Of a DNA stretch of 64,000 nucleotides, positions 25,934 through 36,312 are shown in pieces. The notes beneath the pieces were generated by a model. That model did no database searches and was not told where the DNA came from. It worked only from the letters and a program-made list of their open reading frames with translations. Origin of the DNA: Gammaproteobacteria bacterium HGW-Gammaproteobacteria-15 (lineage in GTDB: Bacteria; Pseudomonadota; Gammaproteobacteria; Enterobacterales; Alteromonadaceae); NCBI GenBank assembly GCA_002840125.1, contig PGZF01000002.1, positions 552,357 to 616,356 on the forward strand. Reading direction: 5' to 3'. A program made the position numbers and the translations under genes. Each line of letters begins with the position of its first letter. The stretch's first letter is position 1.

Positions 25934-27970
25934 TTACCAGTTATAGCCGACGCTGATACCTGCACTGAGCTGACGGCCCGGTGCCGGTTCAATGGCGCGG
26001 CCATTGCTCTGGTTTACAATAACTGAGCCAACGTAATCTTTATCACTAATGTTATCCAGCACCAGCCAGTAAGCCAGATTAAGCTGTTGCCATTGCTGGC
26101 TATGGCGGGCACTAAGTGAAAATGTCAGCGCTGATGGCGCACTGTTACTGTTGGTATCATCAATATACACTTTGCTGCGATACTGGCTGTGCAGGGCAAA
26201 TTCCGTATTGTCTTGCCAGGGCTGGACGGCCAGTTGCCAATGGAGCTGGCTGTCGGCTATGCCTGGTAAGCGTTTGCCTTCAAGCCCGGCATCAGCAAAC
26301 TTTGCCGACAGATAACTGGCAGTCAGTTGCTGGCGCAAATAAGCATTGGTTTGCCAGTTAAGTTGCAACTCAGCGCCATGGCGCTCGGTTTTGGCGGCAT
26401 TACGGTAACTGGTTCTGCCGCCAGTGTTGCTGTCAACTAACAGCTCATTTTTACTGTCAACGTTAAAATAGCTCAGGCTGGCGCTTAAGCCGTCACTTAG
26501 CCATTTAAAGCCGCTTTCCCATTGCCGGTTTGTGCTGGCGTTTAGCGCCAGATTCACGCCGGTATCGTCTGTCTGGTAGGCAATTTCTGCCAGAGTGGGG
26601 CTTTCAAAGCCGGTGCCTGCACTGACAAACCAGCTAAAACCCGGTGCAATGCGGTAGCTTAACCCCAGTGCAAAGGCATCGTTGTAAAATTGTTTAACGC
26701 CGCTGTCATCAGGGTTTTGTGGCAAAATAAAGCGATCGGCAATACTGAGTTTTAATTCACTGTAACGCCAGCCCCCCTGAACCTGCCACAATGCTGCCGG
26801 TTGCCAGTTAAAGCGGACAAATGCATCGGTATTATCAGCACTGTCGGTCTGATCGCGGCGTAAGTCGCCACGCTGGCCAAAGTCATTAACAAAACCCAGC
26901 CGCTCGTCGTCACTTTGTACCAGGCTGCCACCGGCGCGTATGCTGTAGTTATCACCGGCTAATAACCGATAACTGCCGTTGATACCTTTAAACTGACGCT
27001 GCAACACCACTTCGCCACCGGCAGAAGATAACGCGCTGCCGGTAAAGGCCAGACGTTGGTTTACATGCCGGTCACCAAGCCAGCTACCCAACTGCCAGCG
27101 ATCCGGATCATCATAGGCTGATAAACTCAGGCTAAGCTGGCGGTGGCGGCTGGTTTTTTCTGTATCGAACTGCTCAGCTGCGCTATCTGTTTGCTGAGGG
27201 TCCTGCTGCCAGGCGCTAAGTGTGATACCCAGTGGGTCCTGCAGGGTAGGATCTCTGGCGTAATCAAGCCGGACGCTAAGGTTGACACTGTTAGCCAGCA
27301 GCGTTTTGTACAGTAGCTGTGCTTGCTGTTTTTCTGCGCCAGAGTGCGGCCGGTAGCCATCGGTGCGAAACTGTTTTACTGCCGTGCTTAAGCTGTGATC
27401 ACCGCTGACCCAGTCAGCCTGCAGCTGATACTGCCGGTGCTGCTCACTGCCTGCCACACTGGCAGTAACAGCGTTTTGCACCGGTGTGCGGCTGTACAGC
27501 GAGATAACGCCACCAGAGGCGTTGCCATACAGTGCCGCCAGAGGGCCTTTTAGCACTTCTACCTGGGCTACGCTGTCTAGCAAAACACTGGATAGCTGGC
27601 CCTGGCCATCAGGTGTAGACAGCGGTATACCGTCCTGTTGCAGGTGCAGGCCGCGAATGCCAAAAGCGCTACGACTACCAAAACCACGGATACTGACACG
27701 GGTGTCCTGGGCAAAATTAGCTCTGCTGTCTGCCTGCACTCCGCTGATAGCGCCAAATATCTGCGCGCTGTCGATAATAATGCCTTGCGCAGGCAGCGGG
27801 CTAAGTTCTATCGAGGCAGCACTGTTTAACCAGGATTCTGGCTGTGCTGAGGCACTGATCACAATAACTTCGGTTTCTTCAGCGCGTACACTGTGGCTGA
27901 ACAGGTATGGCAAAGCCAGCGCCAGCGCCGACAATGCCGGCAGGCTGGCTGTAGATTTTACTTTTTTCAC
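25934..27970 (-). CDS. TonB-dependent receptor, candidate PQQ uptake receptor
   Basis: The 678-residue outer-membrane protein has a signal peptide (about 1-30), a TonB-box-like TEVIVISA, a plug domain (about 45-165, with VSIRGFGSRSAFGIRG and LDSVAQVEVLKGP) and a barrel ending in a hydrophobic GYNW. Its ATG is four bases after the stop codon of the PQQ-dependent sugar dehydrogenase gene. E. coli YncD (PqqU) is a TonB receptor that imports pyrroloquinoline quinone for exactly such an enzyme. I see no pqq synthesis genes in the window. A PQQ receptor is thus a reasoned guess; iron-chelate uptake is the alternative. Confidence 0.88.
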   Translation of the reverse strand: MKKVKSTASLPALSALALALPYLFSHSVRAEETEVIVISASAQPESWLNSAASIELSPLPAQGIIIDSAQIFGAISGVQADSRANFAQDTRVSIRGFGSRSAFGIRGLHLQQDGIPLSTPDGQGQLSSVLLDSVAQVEVLKGPLAALYGNASGGVISLYSRTPVQNAVTASVAGSEQHRQYQLQADWVSGDHSLSTAVKQFRTDGYRPHSGAEKQQAQLLYKTLLANSVNLSVRLDYARDPTLQDPLGITLSAWQQDPQQTDSAAEQFDTEKTSRHRQLSLSLSAYDDPDRWQLGSWLGDRHVNQRLAFTGSALSSAGGEVVLQRQFKGINGSYRLLAGDNYSIRAGGSLVQSDDERLGFVNDFGQRGDLRRDQTDSADNTDAFVRFNWQPAALWQVQGGWRYSELKLSIADRFILPQNPDDSGVKQFYNDAFALGLSYRIAPGFSWFVSAGTGFESPTLAEIAYQTDDTGVNLALNASTNRQWESGFKWLSDGLSASLSYFNVDSKNELLVDSNTGGRTSYRNAAKTERHGAELQLNWQTNAYLRQQLTASYLSAKFADAGLEGKRLPGIADSQLHWQLAVQPWQDNTEFALHSQYRSKVYIDDTNSNSAPSALTFSLSARHSQQWQQLNLAYWLVLDNISDKDYVGSVIVNQSNGRAIEPAPGRQLSAGISVGYNW

Positions 27971-27974
27971 CGGA

Positions 27975-29081
27975 TTATTTCGCTGGCGTTAAACGTAATA
28001 ACTGGCCGTCAGAGCTGTCAGTCAGTAAGTAAACAGCTCCATCTGGCCCTTGCGCAACATCACGGATGCGGTGGCCAATCATAATGCGCTCTTCATGGCT
28101 TACTTTATCGCCATTAAGTTCCAGACGTACCAGTTGGCCAAATTTTAATGAGCCCACCAGCATATTGTTTTTCCACTCACTGAACATATCGGCGCTGTAA
28201 AATATCAGGCCACTTGGTGCTATAGAAGGTACCCAGTAGTGTAACGGTTGCTCAAGGCCATCCTGCTCTGTTTTGCCAATTACGCCGCCGCCATATTCTT
28301 CGCCGTAAGTGATCAGCGGCCAACCATAATTTTTAGTGGGCTGGGCAATATTAATTTCATCGCCGCCCTGCGGGCCGTGCTCGTGTGTCCACAGTGCGCC
28401 GGTTTGCGGGTGCAGTGCTGCGCCCTGAATATTACGGTGGCCATAAGACCAGACTTCCGGCTTTGCCTTGCTGTCTTTAATATAAGGGTTGTCTTTTGCC
28501 GGTGTACCATCGGTATTAATGCGGATCACTTTACCTATGTGATTGTCCAGCTTTTGTGCCTGATCACGCTGGCTGCCGCGATCACCGGTGGTAATAAACA
28601 GCTCGCCGTTTTTATCAAATACCAGGCGGCTGCCAAAGTGGTGGTTGCTTTTATACTTGGGCTGCTGGCTAAAAATCACTTTCACGTCTGTCAGTTTGTC
28701 GGCGCCTAATGTGGCGCGGGCCACTGCTGTGCTATTGCCATCAGCACCAGGCTCACTGAAACTAAAGTATACCGTGTTGTCGGTAGCAAAATCGGGCGAC
28801 AGTGCTACATCCAGTAAACCGCCCTGACCACGTGCATCAACTTCAGGTAAACCCGTCAGCGGCGCGCTTTTGTTACCTTCTGCATCAACAATTAGCATGC
28901 CGCCATTACGCTCTGTAACCAGTACTTTGCCATCAGGCAAAAAAGCCATACCCCAGGGGTGTTTTAGCCCGGAGGTCACACTGCTTACGGTCAGAGGCGT
29001 TTTTTCTGTTGCCAGATCAGCCGCCTGTGCAGCCGGAACTATTGCCAGAGCAATAAGCACTGCCATTAAATGTTTTTGCAT
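27975..29081 (-). CDS. PQQ-dependent sugar dehydrogenase
   Basis: The 368-residue periplasmic protein has a signal peptide (1-20) and the six-bladed propeller of soluble glucose/aldose dehydrogenases. Family motifs include KHPWGMAFLPDGKVLVTER, the calcium/PQQ-site stretch TTGDRGSQRDQAQKLDNHIG, SYGHRNIQG and THEHGPQGGDEIN. The His in KHPWG and the Arg in GHRN are the expected active-site residues. It should oxidise aldoses to lactones with PQQ as cofactor, like E. coli YliI. It precedes the TonB receptor in one transcript. CAGGAG lies five bases before the ATG. Confidence 0.93.
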   Translation of the reverse strand: MQKHLMAVLIALAIVPAAQAADLATEKTPLTVSSVTSGLKHPWGMAFLPDGKVLVTERNGGMLIVDAEGNKSAPLTGLPEVDARGQGGLLDVALSPDFATDNTVYFSFSEPGADGNSTAVARATLGADKLTDVKVIFSQQPKYKSNHHFGSRLVFDKNGELFITTGDRGSQRDQAQKLDNHIGKVIRINTDGTPAKDNPYIKDSKAKPEVWSYGHRNIQGAALHPQTGALWTHEHGPQGGDEINIAQPTKNYGWPLITYGEEYGGGVIGKTEQDGLEQPLHYWVPSIAPSGLIFYSADMFSEWKNNMLVGSLKFGQLVRLELNGDKVSHEERIMIGHRIRDVAQGPDGAVYLLTDSSDGQLLRLTPAK

Positions 29082-29213
29082 GTGGTACTCCTGTAAAGAT
29101 CGGATAATCAGCGATTAAAACAAATTAACTGTAAAAACCATAGCAGGTTACGCCATGCACGACGGCAAAATTAAGACCAAATACAGTGCAGGCACGGCGT
29201 ATTGTTAACAGGG

Positions 29214-29678
29214 TCAGCCTAAATAATTTAACACCACCTGATGGTGATCTTTGGTTTTAAAGTTGTCAAAAACTTTTTCTACTTTACCATCCTGGGCAAT
29301 TAAGAAACTGATGCGGTGTAAACCGTCATACACTTTGCCCATAAATTTTTTCTCGCCCCATACGCCAAAGGCGTCAGCAACTTTATGATCTTCATCCGAA
29401 AGCAGGGTAAAATTTAATTTGTCACGCTCAGCAAACTTCGCCAGTTTGGCCGGTGCATCTGTGCTGATCCCCACCACGGTTACGCCTTTGGCTGCCAGCT
29501 CTGCTTTACTGTCGCGCAAAGCACAGGCTTGTACCGTGCAACCCGGAGTCATCGCTTTGGGGTAAAAATACACTAATACCCGTTGTTGTTTTAGCAATGC
29601 AGATAACTGTACCGGATTATTCTGTTGGTCTTGCAGGGTGAAGTCAGGCGCGTTGGCGCCGGCGCTTAAATAAGTCAT
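29214..29678 (-). CDS. bcp: thioredoxin-dependent thiol peroxidase Bcp
   Basis: The 154-residue peroxiredoxin has the peroxidatic Cys47 and resolving Cys52 in TPGCTVQACALRD, five apart as in E. coli Bcp. FYPKAMTPGC and the C-terminal HHQVVLNYL fit. I chose the ATG at 29678 because GGAG lies six bases ahead; a longer start at 29705 would overlap gcvR. It removes peroxides using thioredoxin. The gcvR-bcp order is as in E. coli, with 13 bases between the two genes. Confidence 0.95.
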   Translation of the reverse strand: MTYLSAGANAPDFTLQDQQNNPVQLSALLKQQRVLVYFYPKAMTPGCTVQACALRDSKAELAAKGVTVVGISTDAPAKLAKFAERDKLNFTLLSDEDHKVADAFGVWGEKKFMGKVYDGLHRISFLIAQDGKVEKVFDNFKTKDHHQVVLNYLG

Positions 29679-29691
29679 TAGGCACTCCATT

Positions 29692-30219
29692 TCAGGTTTG
29701 GGCATGAAAACTGCCGGTTAAATTCATTGTTTGCATTAACGCTGTAATGTCTGCTTTTATCTGTTCTGGCTGTTCGCCTTCAGGTAACTCCAGCGTCATC
29801 AGCGTGTGCATTACGGTTTGATTATTATCGGTACCGGGCCGGCTTTCTGACTGCAGGGCTCCAATGTATACCTGTCGACTTGCCAGCAGGCCGGTAATGG
29901 CGCCAAGGGTACCAACCCGGTCTGGCCCGGTATATTCGAGCACATAGTGTGCAGCTACCGGCTTGCGCTGATGGGCACTGGTACGTTTTGTCATAGTGGT
30001 CAGATCAAGTTCCAGCCCCAGGCTGGGTAATAAATATTCAATCCGGCTAATAGCCGCAGGATCACCGGACAACAGCATGATAAAGGTAAATTCGCCGCCG
30101 AAAATCGCCATACGGCTATCAATAATATTGCAATTGCAATCAGTAACGAGACGCGCCAGTTTACTGACAATACCGGTACGATCGGTTCCGATGGCGGTGA
30201 CAACAAGTTGTTGCGACAT
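29692..30219 (-). CDS. gcvR: glycine cleavage system transcriptional repressor GcvR
   Basis: The 175-residue protein is made of two ACT domains (about 5-80 and 90-170), with TAIGTDRTGIVSKLARLV and YTGPDRVGTLGAITGLL as the loops that normally bind an amino acid. GcvR binds the activator GcvA and represses the gcvTHP operon when glycine is low. It lacks a DNA-binding domain, as expected. It is upstream of bcp and divergent from dapA, matching E. coli. AAAATCCCGGC upstream of the ATG offers only a weak binding site. Confidence 0.93.
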   Translation of the reverse strand: MSQQLVVTAIGTDRTGIVSKLARLVTDCNCNIIDSRMAIFGGEFTFIMLLSGDPAAISRIEYLLPSLGLELDLTTMTKRTSAHQRKPVAAHYVLEYTGPDRVGTLGAITGLLASRQVYIGALQSESRPGTDNNQTVMHTLMTLELPEGEQPEQIKADITALMQTMNLTGSFHAQT

Positions 30220-30398
30220 AATAAAATCCCGGCAGAAACATAAAACAGACTAAGTAAAACGATGCGCGGCAGTGTAGCACAAGGCTGGAATATTTCATCC
30301 TTGGCCGCCAAGTTGTAATAAGCATGGATCCATTCTTGTGTTTGCAGCCTGCTGTCTTTAACATAGGCGCCCTTAACGTAAAAAGGGTTGTGCTTTAC

Positions 30399-31283
30399 AT
30401 GTTTACAGGAAGCTGGGTTGCACTGATAACGCCGATGACGGCTCAGGGCGAAATTGATTACACGGGCTTAAGTGCACTGGTTGATTTTCATTTGAGAAAT
30501 GGCACTCAGGGCCTGGTAATAATGGGCACTACCGGTGAGGCTGCCACTATTGCTTTTAATGACCAGTTACAGGTTATTGCTGCAGTATGCCAACAGGTAA
30601 ATGGTGCTATTGCTGTTATTGCCGGCAATGGCGCTAACGCCACCGCAGAAGCAGTAGAGCGCACTAAAGCGTTATCAAAATTGCCCATCGCTGGTTTTTT
30701 AACGGTAACGCCGTTTTACAACAAACCGATGCAAAAAGGCATGGTATTGCATTTTAATGCGGTAGCAGAGGCGACTGATAAACCGGTATTACTGTACAAC
30801 GTACCTGGCCGTACCGGGGTAGATTTATTACCTGAAACTGTAGCCGAGCTGGCAAAAACAAAAAATATTGTTGGTATTAAAGAAGCCACGGGTTCAATGC
30901 AGCGTTTGGCGCAACTACAGCAACACTGTCCTGAAGATTTTGTGTTGCTAAGTGGCGATGATGCTTCGGCGGCTGAATTTATGCTGCAAGGTGGCCATGG
31001 TGTTATTTCTGTTACTACCAATATAGCGCCGCGTTTGATGGCAGACTTGTGTAAGGCCGCTATGCAGGGCAACCGCACAGAAGCTGAGGCTATTGACAAA
31101 AAACTGCAGGCACTGCACCACGATTTATTTATTGAAGCTAACCCCATTCCAGCCAAGTGGGCTTTGCACAGAATGGGCTTGATAGGTTCTGATATGATGC
31201 GGTTACCCTTAACGCAACTGGAACCAATTCATGCGGCGGTAATCGAACAGGCATTAAAGCAGGCTGATATTGAGCTGCCATAA
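30399..31283 (+). CDS. dapA: 4-hydroxy-tetrahydrodipicolinate synthase DapA
   Basis: DapA condenses pyruvate with aspartate semialdehyde, the first step of the lysine and diaminopimelate branch. The 294-residue product begins FTGSWVALITPM, with GTTGEAAT near residue 43, YNVPGRTGVD near 132 and the Schiff-base lysine in GIKEATG near 160. I use the ATG at 30399; the 25 upstream codons do not match the family. AAAAGGG lies a little far upstream (about 12 bases). It is followed by bamC and purC, as in E. coli. Confidence 0.96.
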   Translation: MFTGSWVALITPMTAQGEIDYTGLSALVDFHLRNGTQGLVIMGTTGEAATIAFNDQLQVIAAVCQQVNGAIAVIAGNGANATAEAVERTKALSKLPIAGFLTVTPFYNKPMQKGMVLHFNAVAEATDKPVLLYNVPGRTGVDLLPETVAELAKTKNIVGIKEATGSMQRLAQLQQHCPEDFVLLSGDDASAAEFMLQGGHGVISVTTNIAPRLMADLCKAAMQGNRTEAEAIDKKLQALHHDLFIEANPIPAKWALHRMGLIGSDMMRLPLTQLEPIHAAVIEQALKQADIELP

Positions 31284-31313
31284 TGCATAGCGTTATTTAT
31301 TAGGAGTAGTTAA

Positions 31314-32372
31314 GTGCAATATTGGGCCAAAAGTAGTATTGCTGTCAGCGTGTTGCTGGCAGGTTGTTCCATGTTTGACAGCAGTCAGGTTGATACCAGC
31401 GCAGAGCAACGCAGCCTTGAGAGCATTAAAGTACCGGCCGGATTACAACAACCCGCCAGGCCAGGCCAGTTCGATATCCCACCTACAGACGCTGCAGCGG
31501 TTGATGTTGAAATAAAAGCGCCATCGCTGGTGCTGGCAACAGCATCCAGTAGCAGGGTAGAAGAGGGCGAACGCCTGGCGCGTGTCTGGTTTGATCGTAA
31601 TGACTTTACCGGCGATCTGATCCCTTTTTTACAGCAGGCCTTAACCGCCCAATTTGCTGAAAAAGGTGTAACCCTGCAGCAAACTGACGAAAAAGGGCTG
31701 GAATATACTACCGGCTGGATAACGCGTTCAGATGAAACCGGCTTTTGGTTTTGGAAATCAGCCAAAGCAACCGAGCAGGCGCGCTTTAAATTATTATTTG
31801 AGCCACGCCCGCATGGCCGCTCTGCCAGTTTAACGGTAACTATGCTTGAGCATGAACATTTTGTTGCCGAAAACAAACTGGCTGGCCGCGAAGCGCATCG
31901 TCAGGAAGTTGCCTTGCTAAACCAGATTATTGACCGGGTTGGCAAAGAGGAAATTGCGGTTGCGCTGGCAAACAGAGCCAAAGCACCTGACGTTTCTGTT
32001 GAGCCGGGGTTAGATAAGGACGGTAACGCTGCCTTATTAAGTAGCCAGTCAGTTGATGTGGTGTGGTCGCAACTTGAAGCGGTATTCACGGCATTAAATT
32101 TAACAGTAACCGATATGAACCGCTCGGCGTTTACCTATTATCTGACTTACGAAAAACCGACTCAGAGCTTCTGGAGTAGTATTTGGGGTAAAGATGCGCC
32201 CATCCAGTTGCCGTTACAGGACGGTGAATATCAGCTGGTGCTGAAACGTAATGACACCGGTACAGCCATTATTATGCAAAACAGCAATGGCGAAGCGCTA
32301 AGCGCTGAAACGGTGCTGACATTACATGAGCCGTTCGTACAGGCTGTACGGCAGGCAAGGGTTGAGCTTTAA
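31314..32372 (+). CDS. bamC: outer membrane protein assembly factor BamC
   Basis: The 352-residue lipoprotein starts at GTG with AGGAG eight bases upstream. Lipobox LAGC gives Cys18. The N-terminal unstructured part is followed by two helix-grip domains, separated near residue 230. BamC is an accessory part of the Bam complex that folds outer membrane proteins. It lies between dapA and purC, the usual order. Length fits the E. coli homologue (344). Confidence 0.93.
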   Translation: MQYWAKSSIAVSVLLAGCSMFDSSQVDTSAEQRSLESIKVPAGLQQPARPGQFDIPPTDAAAVDVEIKAPSLVLATASSSRVEEGERLARVWFDRNDFTGDLIPFLQQALTAQFAEKGVTLQQTDEKGLEYTTGWITRSDETGFWFWKSAKATEQARFKLLFEPRPHGRSASLTVTMLEHEHFVAENKLAGREAHRQEVALLNQIIDRVGKEEIAVALANRAKAPDVSVEPGLDKDGNAALLSSQSVDVVWSQLEAVFTALNLTVTDMNRSAFTYYLTYEKPTQSFWSSIWGKDAPIQLPLQDGEYQLVLKRNDTGTAIIMQNSNGEALSAETVLTLHEPFVQAVRQARVEL

Positions 32373-32396
32373 TTACAAAGCAAACAGAAAACGCAG

Positions 32397-32424
32397 TTGA
32401 ATAAAGAGCAAAGATCTTTATACT
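32397..32424 (+). promoter_or_regulatory. candidate sigma-70 promoter of purC
   Basis: TTGAAT at 32397-32402 and TATACT at 32419-32424 are separated by 16 bases. It lies 40 bases ahead of the purC start. I see no clear PurR operator nearby. Confidence 0.6.
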
Positions 32425-32463
32425 CTGCGGCTGAATTTTTCGCTGCGCGGCTGGAGTTTTAGA

Positions 32464-33180
32464 ATGGTTCAGAAGACAACCGAGTTATACCGTGGTAAGG
32501 CTAAGACGGTATACAACACAACAGATGACAACTTGCTGGTGTTACACTTTCGTAATGATACTTCAGCTTTTGATGGTGAGCGTATTGAACAGCTTGACCG
32601 CAAAGGGATAATCAATAACAAGTTTAACTATTTTATTATGCAAAAATTGCAGGCGGCGGGTATTCCTACCCAGGTAGAACAGCTGCTGTCTGACGATGAA
32701 GTGCTGGTAAAAAAGCTTAAGATGATCCCGGTTGAATGCGTAGTGCGTAACTTTGCTGCCGGCTCTTTAGTGCGTCGTCTGGGCGTAACTGAAGGTATGG
32801 CGTTAACGCCGCCAACGTTTGAACTGTTCCTGAAAAACGATGCGCTGCATGATCCTATGGTAAACGAGTCATTAGCGGTGTCCTTTAACTGGGCAACTGA
32901 AGCACAACTGGCAAAAATGAAACAACTTACTTTTAAAGCCAATGAAGTATTAGCTGCGCTGTTTGATGCAGCCGGTATGATGCTGGTGGATTTTAAACTG
33001 GAGTTTGGTGTTTTTAACGGTGAAATCGTGCTTGGCGATGAGTTTTCACCGGATGGCTGCCGTTTATGGGATAAAGCTACCCGCAAAAAGCTGGATAAAG
33101 ACCGCTTCCGTCAGGGGTTAGGTGGTGTGGTAGAAGCCTATGAAGAAGTGGCTAACCGCCTCGGTGTTAAGCTGGATTAA
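32464..33180 (+). CDS. purC: SAICAR synthase PurC
   Basis: The 238-residue enzyme joins aspartate to CAIR in purine synthesis. [11 protein letters not shown] at the N-terminus, [25 protein letters not shown] and LVDFKLEFG near residue 178 are the ATP and substrate motifs. Length matches E. coli PurC (237). TGGAG lies eight bases before the ATG, and a strong terminator follows the stop codon. Confidence 0.97.
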   Translation: MVQKTTELYRGKAKTVYNTTDDNLLVLHFRNDTSAFDGERIEQLDRKGIINNKFNYFIMQKLQAAGIPTQVEQLLSDDEVLVKKLKMIPVECVVRNFAAGSLVRRLGVTEGMALTPPTFELFLKNDALHDPMVNESLAVSFNWATEAQLAKMKQLTFKANEVLAALFDAAGMMLVDFKLEFGVFNGEIVLGDEFSPDGCRLWDKATRKKLDKDRFRQGLGGVVEAYEEVANRLGVKLD

Positions 33181-33196
33181 AGATTAAGTTGCTGAT

Positions 33197-33226
33197 AAAG
33201 CCACCGTAAGGTGGCTTTATTTTTTA
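33197..33226 (+). terminator. terminator of purC
   Basis: AAAGCCACC (33197-33205) and GGTGGCTTT (33210-33218) pair perfectly around GTAA, followed by ATTTTTTAT. It begins 17 bases after the purC stop codon. Confidence 0.92.
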
Positions 33227-33298
33227 TAACGCATTGAAACCGGTTAGCTTTTGTCATTACACTGCAGCTATTGCAGGCATAAATAACGGAGTTTGGTT

Positions 33299-33426
33299 AT
33301 GCTGCAAATACAAAACTACCTGAAAATATTGATTGGATTACCTTGGTAATGGGGCTGATACTGGCTGCCATTGCGGTTAAATTTATCAGTGCCGGTTTAA
33401 AAGGTATTTTCCCGGTATTGGCCTGA
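33299..33426 (+). pseudogene. possible frameshifted gene for a small membrane protein
   Basis: A good ribosome binding site (CGGAG, 33288-33292) leads to an ATG at 33299, but that frame ends after 16 codons. A second frame is open through the same stretch to 33426 and reads ENIDWITLVMGLILAAIAVK, then a short basic loop and PVLA. That looks like the membrane helix of a small protein of about 40 residues. The second frame has no ATG before 33349 (25 codons). A one-base change would join the two. It may be a decayed gene, a sequencing error, or a short ORF starting at 33349. Its stop codon lies 11 bases before the DUF2066 start. Confidence 0.4.
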
Positions 33427-33437
33427 GGTTGCACCTG

Positions 33438-34496
33438 ATGAAACACTATTTTTCGCTTATTGGATTTTTACTGGGCATCTTTGCTGCACAGGCAGTTTTT
33501 GCTACCCAAATCGCTGATTTGTATCAAGCGGATGTGGACTCCACCACATCTGGCAATGAATGGCAGCGTCAGGCGCTGGCGCAAGTGCTGGTGCGTGTCA
33601 GTGGTAAAGCCGGGGTAACAGAGTTACCACAGGTAAAGGCTGAACTGGCCAAAGCTGCCGGCTATGTTAAACAATTTGAAAATGTGCGCCAGGCCGGTGG
33701 TAACCGGATGCGGGTATTGCTGGATGCCGATAAAGTAAACCAGCTGCTACAACAGCAGGGCGTGCCGGTGTGGGGGGCGTTACGCCCGGATACATTAGTC
33801 TGGCTGGTTGAGCAAAACGGTGCTGAGCGTCAGTTTGTGCGCCAGGGCAGCCATCAACTGAATGTGGCAATGCAGCAGGCGTTTCGCCAGGCGGCTTTGC
33901 CATTAATGCTGCCACTGTACGATATGGACGATTTGCTTAATTTAGCCGAAACCGATGTCTGGGCTGGATTCTGGCAACCTGTTGTTGATGCCAGCAGCCG
34001 CTATGCTGCAGACATCGTGATCATAGGTACCATTGAGCGCCAGAGTGTGGATGGCAAAGAACAGCTGCGGCTAAACTGGCAGCGCCAGGATGATGGCCGG
34101 ACCTTACGCGATGAAATTACCGCTGCAGATGAAGCCTCACTGATGCAACAGTTTACGACGGTGCTGGCAGCCCAACTGTCTGAGCGCTATGCCAGTGTGC
34201 TATCGGGTGAAAGTGGCGCGCAGTTTGTACTGCAAGTGCAACAGCTCAGTGATCTGGCTGATATTGTGCAGGTGCAGCGCTTGTTGCAACAGGTAGTCGG
34301 GGTGTCGCAGGTTACTGTCAGCAGTTATCACGCCGGCGTGGCGCGCTTTACCGTGCGCTCGGGTATTTCTGCCGACGGCTTACTTAACGCGTTACGGTTT
34401 AACAAGCAGTTACAGCCGCAACCCGCTAACGACGCTATAGCAGCCAATGAACCAGCGCAGCCAACGTTGGCGACATACCGCTATCTGAGGCCCTGA
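33438..34496 (+). CDS. DUF2066 family protein
   Basis: The 352-residue product has a signal peptide (about 1-22) and the DUF2066 body, with DSTTSGNEWQRQALAQVLVRVSGKAGV at the start and repeats of strand-helix units. I use the ATG at 33438 (GAGG nine bases ahead). DUF2066 proteins lie next to hda in many gammaproteobacteria, and their role in the periplasm is unknown. Its stop codon TGA shares a base with the hda ATG (TGATG), so the two are coupled. Confidence 0.85.
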   Translation: MKHYFSLIGFLLGIFAAQAVFATQIADLYQADVDSTTSGNEWQRQALAQVLVRVSGKAGVTELPQVKAELAKAAGYVKQFENVRQAGGNRMRVLLDADKVNQLLQQQGVPVWGALRPDTLVWLVEQNGAERQFVRQGSHQLNVAMQQAFRQAALPLMLPLYDMDDLLNLAETDVWAGFWQPVVDASSRYAADIVIIGTIERQSVDGKEQLRLNWQRQDDGRTLRDEITAADEASLMQQFTTVLAAQLSERYASVLSGESGAQFVLQVQQLSDLADIVQVQRLLQQVVGVSQVTVSSYHAGVARFTVRSGISADGLLNALRFNKQLQPQPANDAIAANEPAQPTLATYRYLRP

Positions 34497-35191
34497 TGCA
34501 GCCGTTGCAATACACGCTGGCAGTAACCTTGCCGGAAGATGAAACTCTCGACAGTTTTTATGCTGCCGGGCAAACCGCTGCGGTAGCGTTTTTAAAAAAT
34601 TATCTGCAAAAACCGGCCAATCAAAGTCCGGTTTATCTGTTCGGTGCCAGTGGCAGTGGTAAGTCGCACTTGTTATATGCCGCCTGCGTACAGGCGCAAG
34701 AGCAGGGCCTGACCAGCCAATTGCTGACACTGGATGACTGGCGGCTGCTAAGCCCGCGTTTGCTCGATGATTTAGAGCAGCTTGATCTGGTGTGTCTGGA
34801 TAACATTCAGGCCATTGCCGGTGAGTTAAGCTGGCAAACGGCGGTATTTGATTTATACAACCGGATGGCCGAGCAGGGTAAAGCCCTGATTATTGTTGGC
34901 AACGAAGCGCCGCAGCAACTTGGCCTGCAACTGGCCGATTTAGTCTCCAGGCTGCAGGCTTGCACCGGGTTTCAGCTACGTTTGCTTACCGATGATGACA
35001 AACATAAGCTATTGCAACAAAAAGCCCGTTTGCGCGGCATGGAGCTGCCGGATGAAGTGGCGCGATATTTATTAAACCACCAGGATCGTGATATCCGCGC
35101 TCTGGTGTCTATTTTGGATAAACTGGATAAAGCTACCATAGTGCACCAGCGCAAGCTGACTATTCCTTTTGTCAAAGAAATCCTCAGTTAA
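34496..35191 (+). CDS. hda: DnaA regulatory inactivator Hda
   Basis: Hda pairs with the DNA-loaded beta clamp to make DnaA hydrolyse its ATP, which prevents over-initiation of replication. The 231-residue AAA+ protein has a Walker A-like loop FGASGSGKSHLL near residue 44 and LDLVCLDNIQ in the Walker B position. DKLDKATIVHQRKLTIPFVKEIL ends the lid region. A clamp-binding motif should be at the N-terminus; the QYTLAVTLP stretch there fits loosely. It overlaps DUF2066. Confidence 0.92.
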   Translation: MQPLQYTLAVTLPEDETLDSFYAAGQTAAVAFLKNYLQKPANQSPVYLFGASGSGKSHLLYAACVQAQEQGLTSQLLTLDDWRLLSPRLLDDLEQLDLVCLDNIQAIAGELSWQTAVFDLYNRMAEQGKALIIVGNEAPQQLGLQLADLVSRLQACTGFQLRLLTDDDKHKLLQQKARLRGMELPDEVARYLLNHQDRDIRALVSILDKLDKATIVHQRKLTIPFVKEILS

Positions 35192-35235
35192 TCTGTAACA
35201 TTATTTCAGCCTGCTTTTTAGAAAAAATGCCTTAA

Positions 35236-36297
<1,062 letters not shown>

Positions 36298-36312
36298 GCG
36301 GAGTTAATTTAG

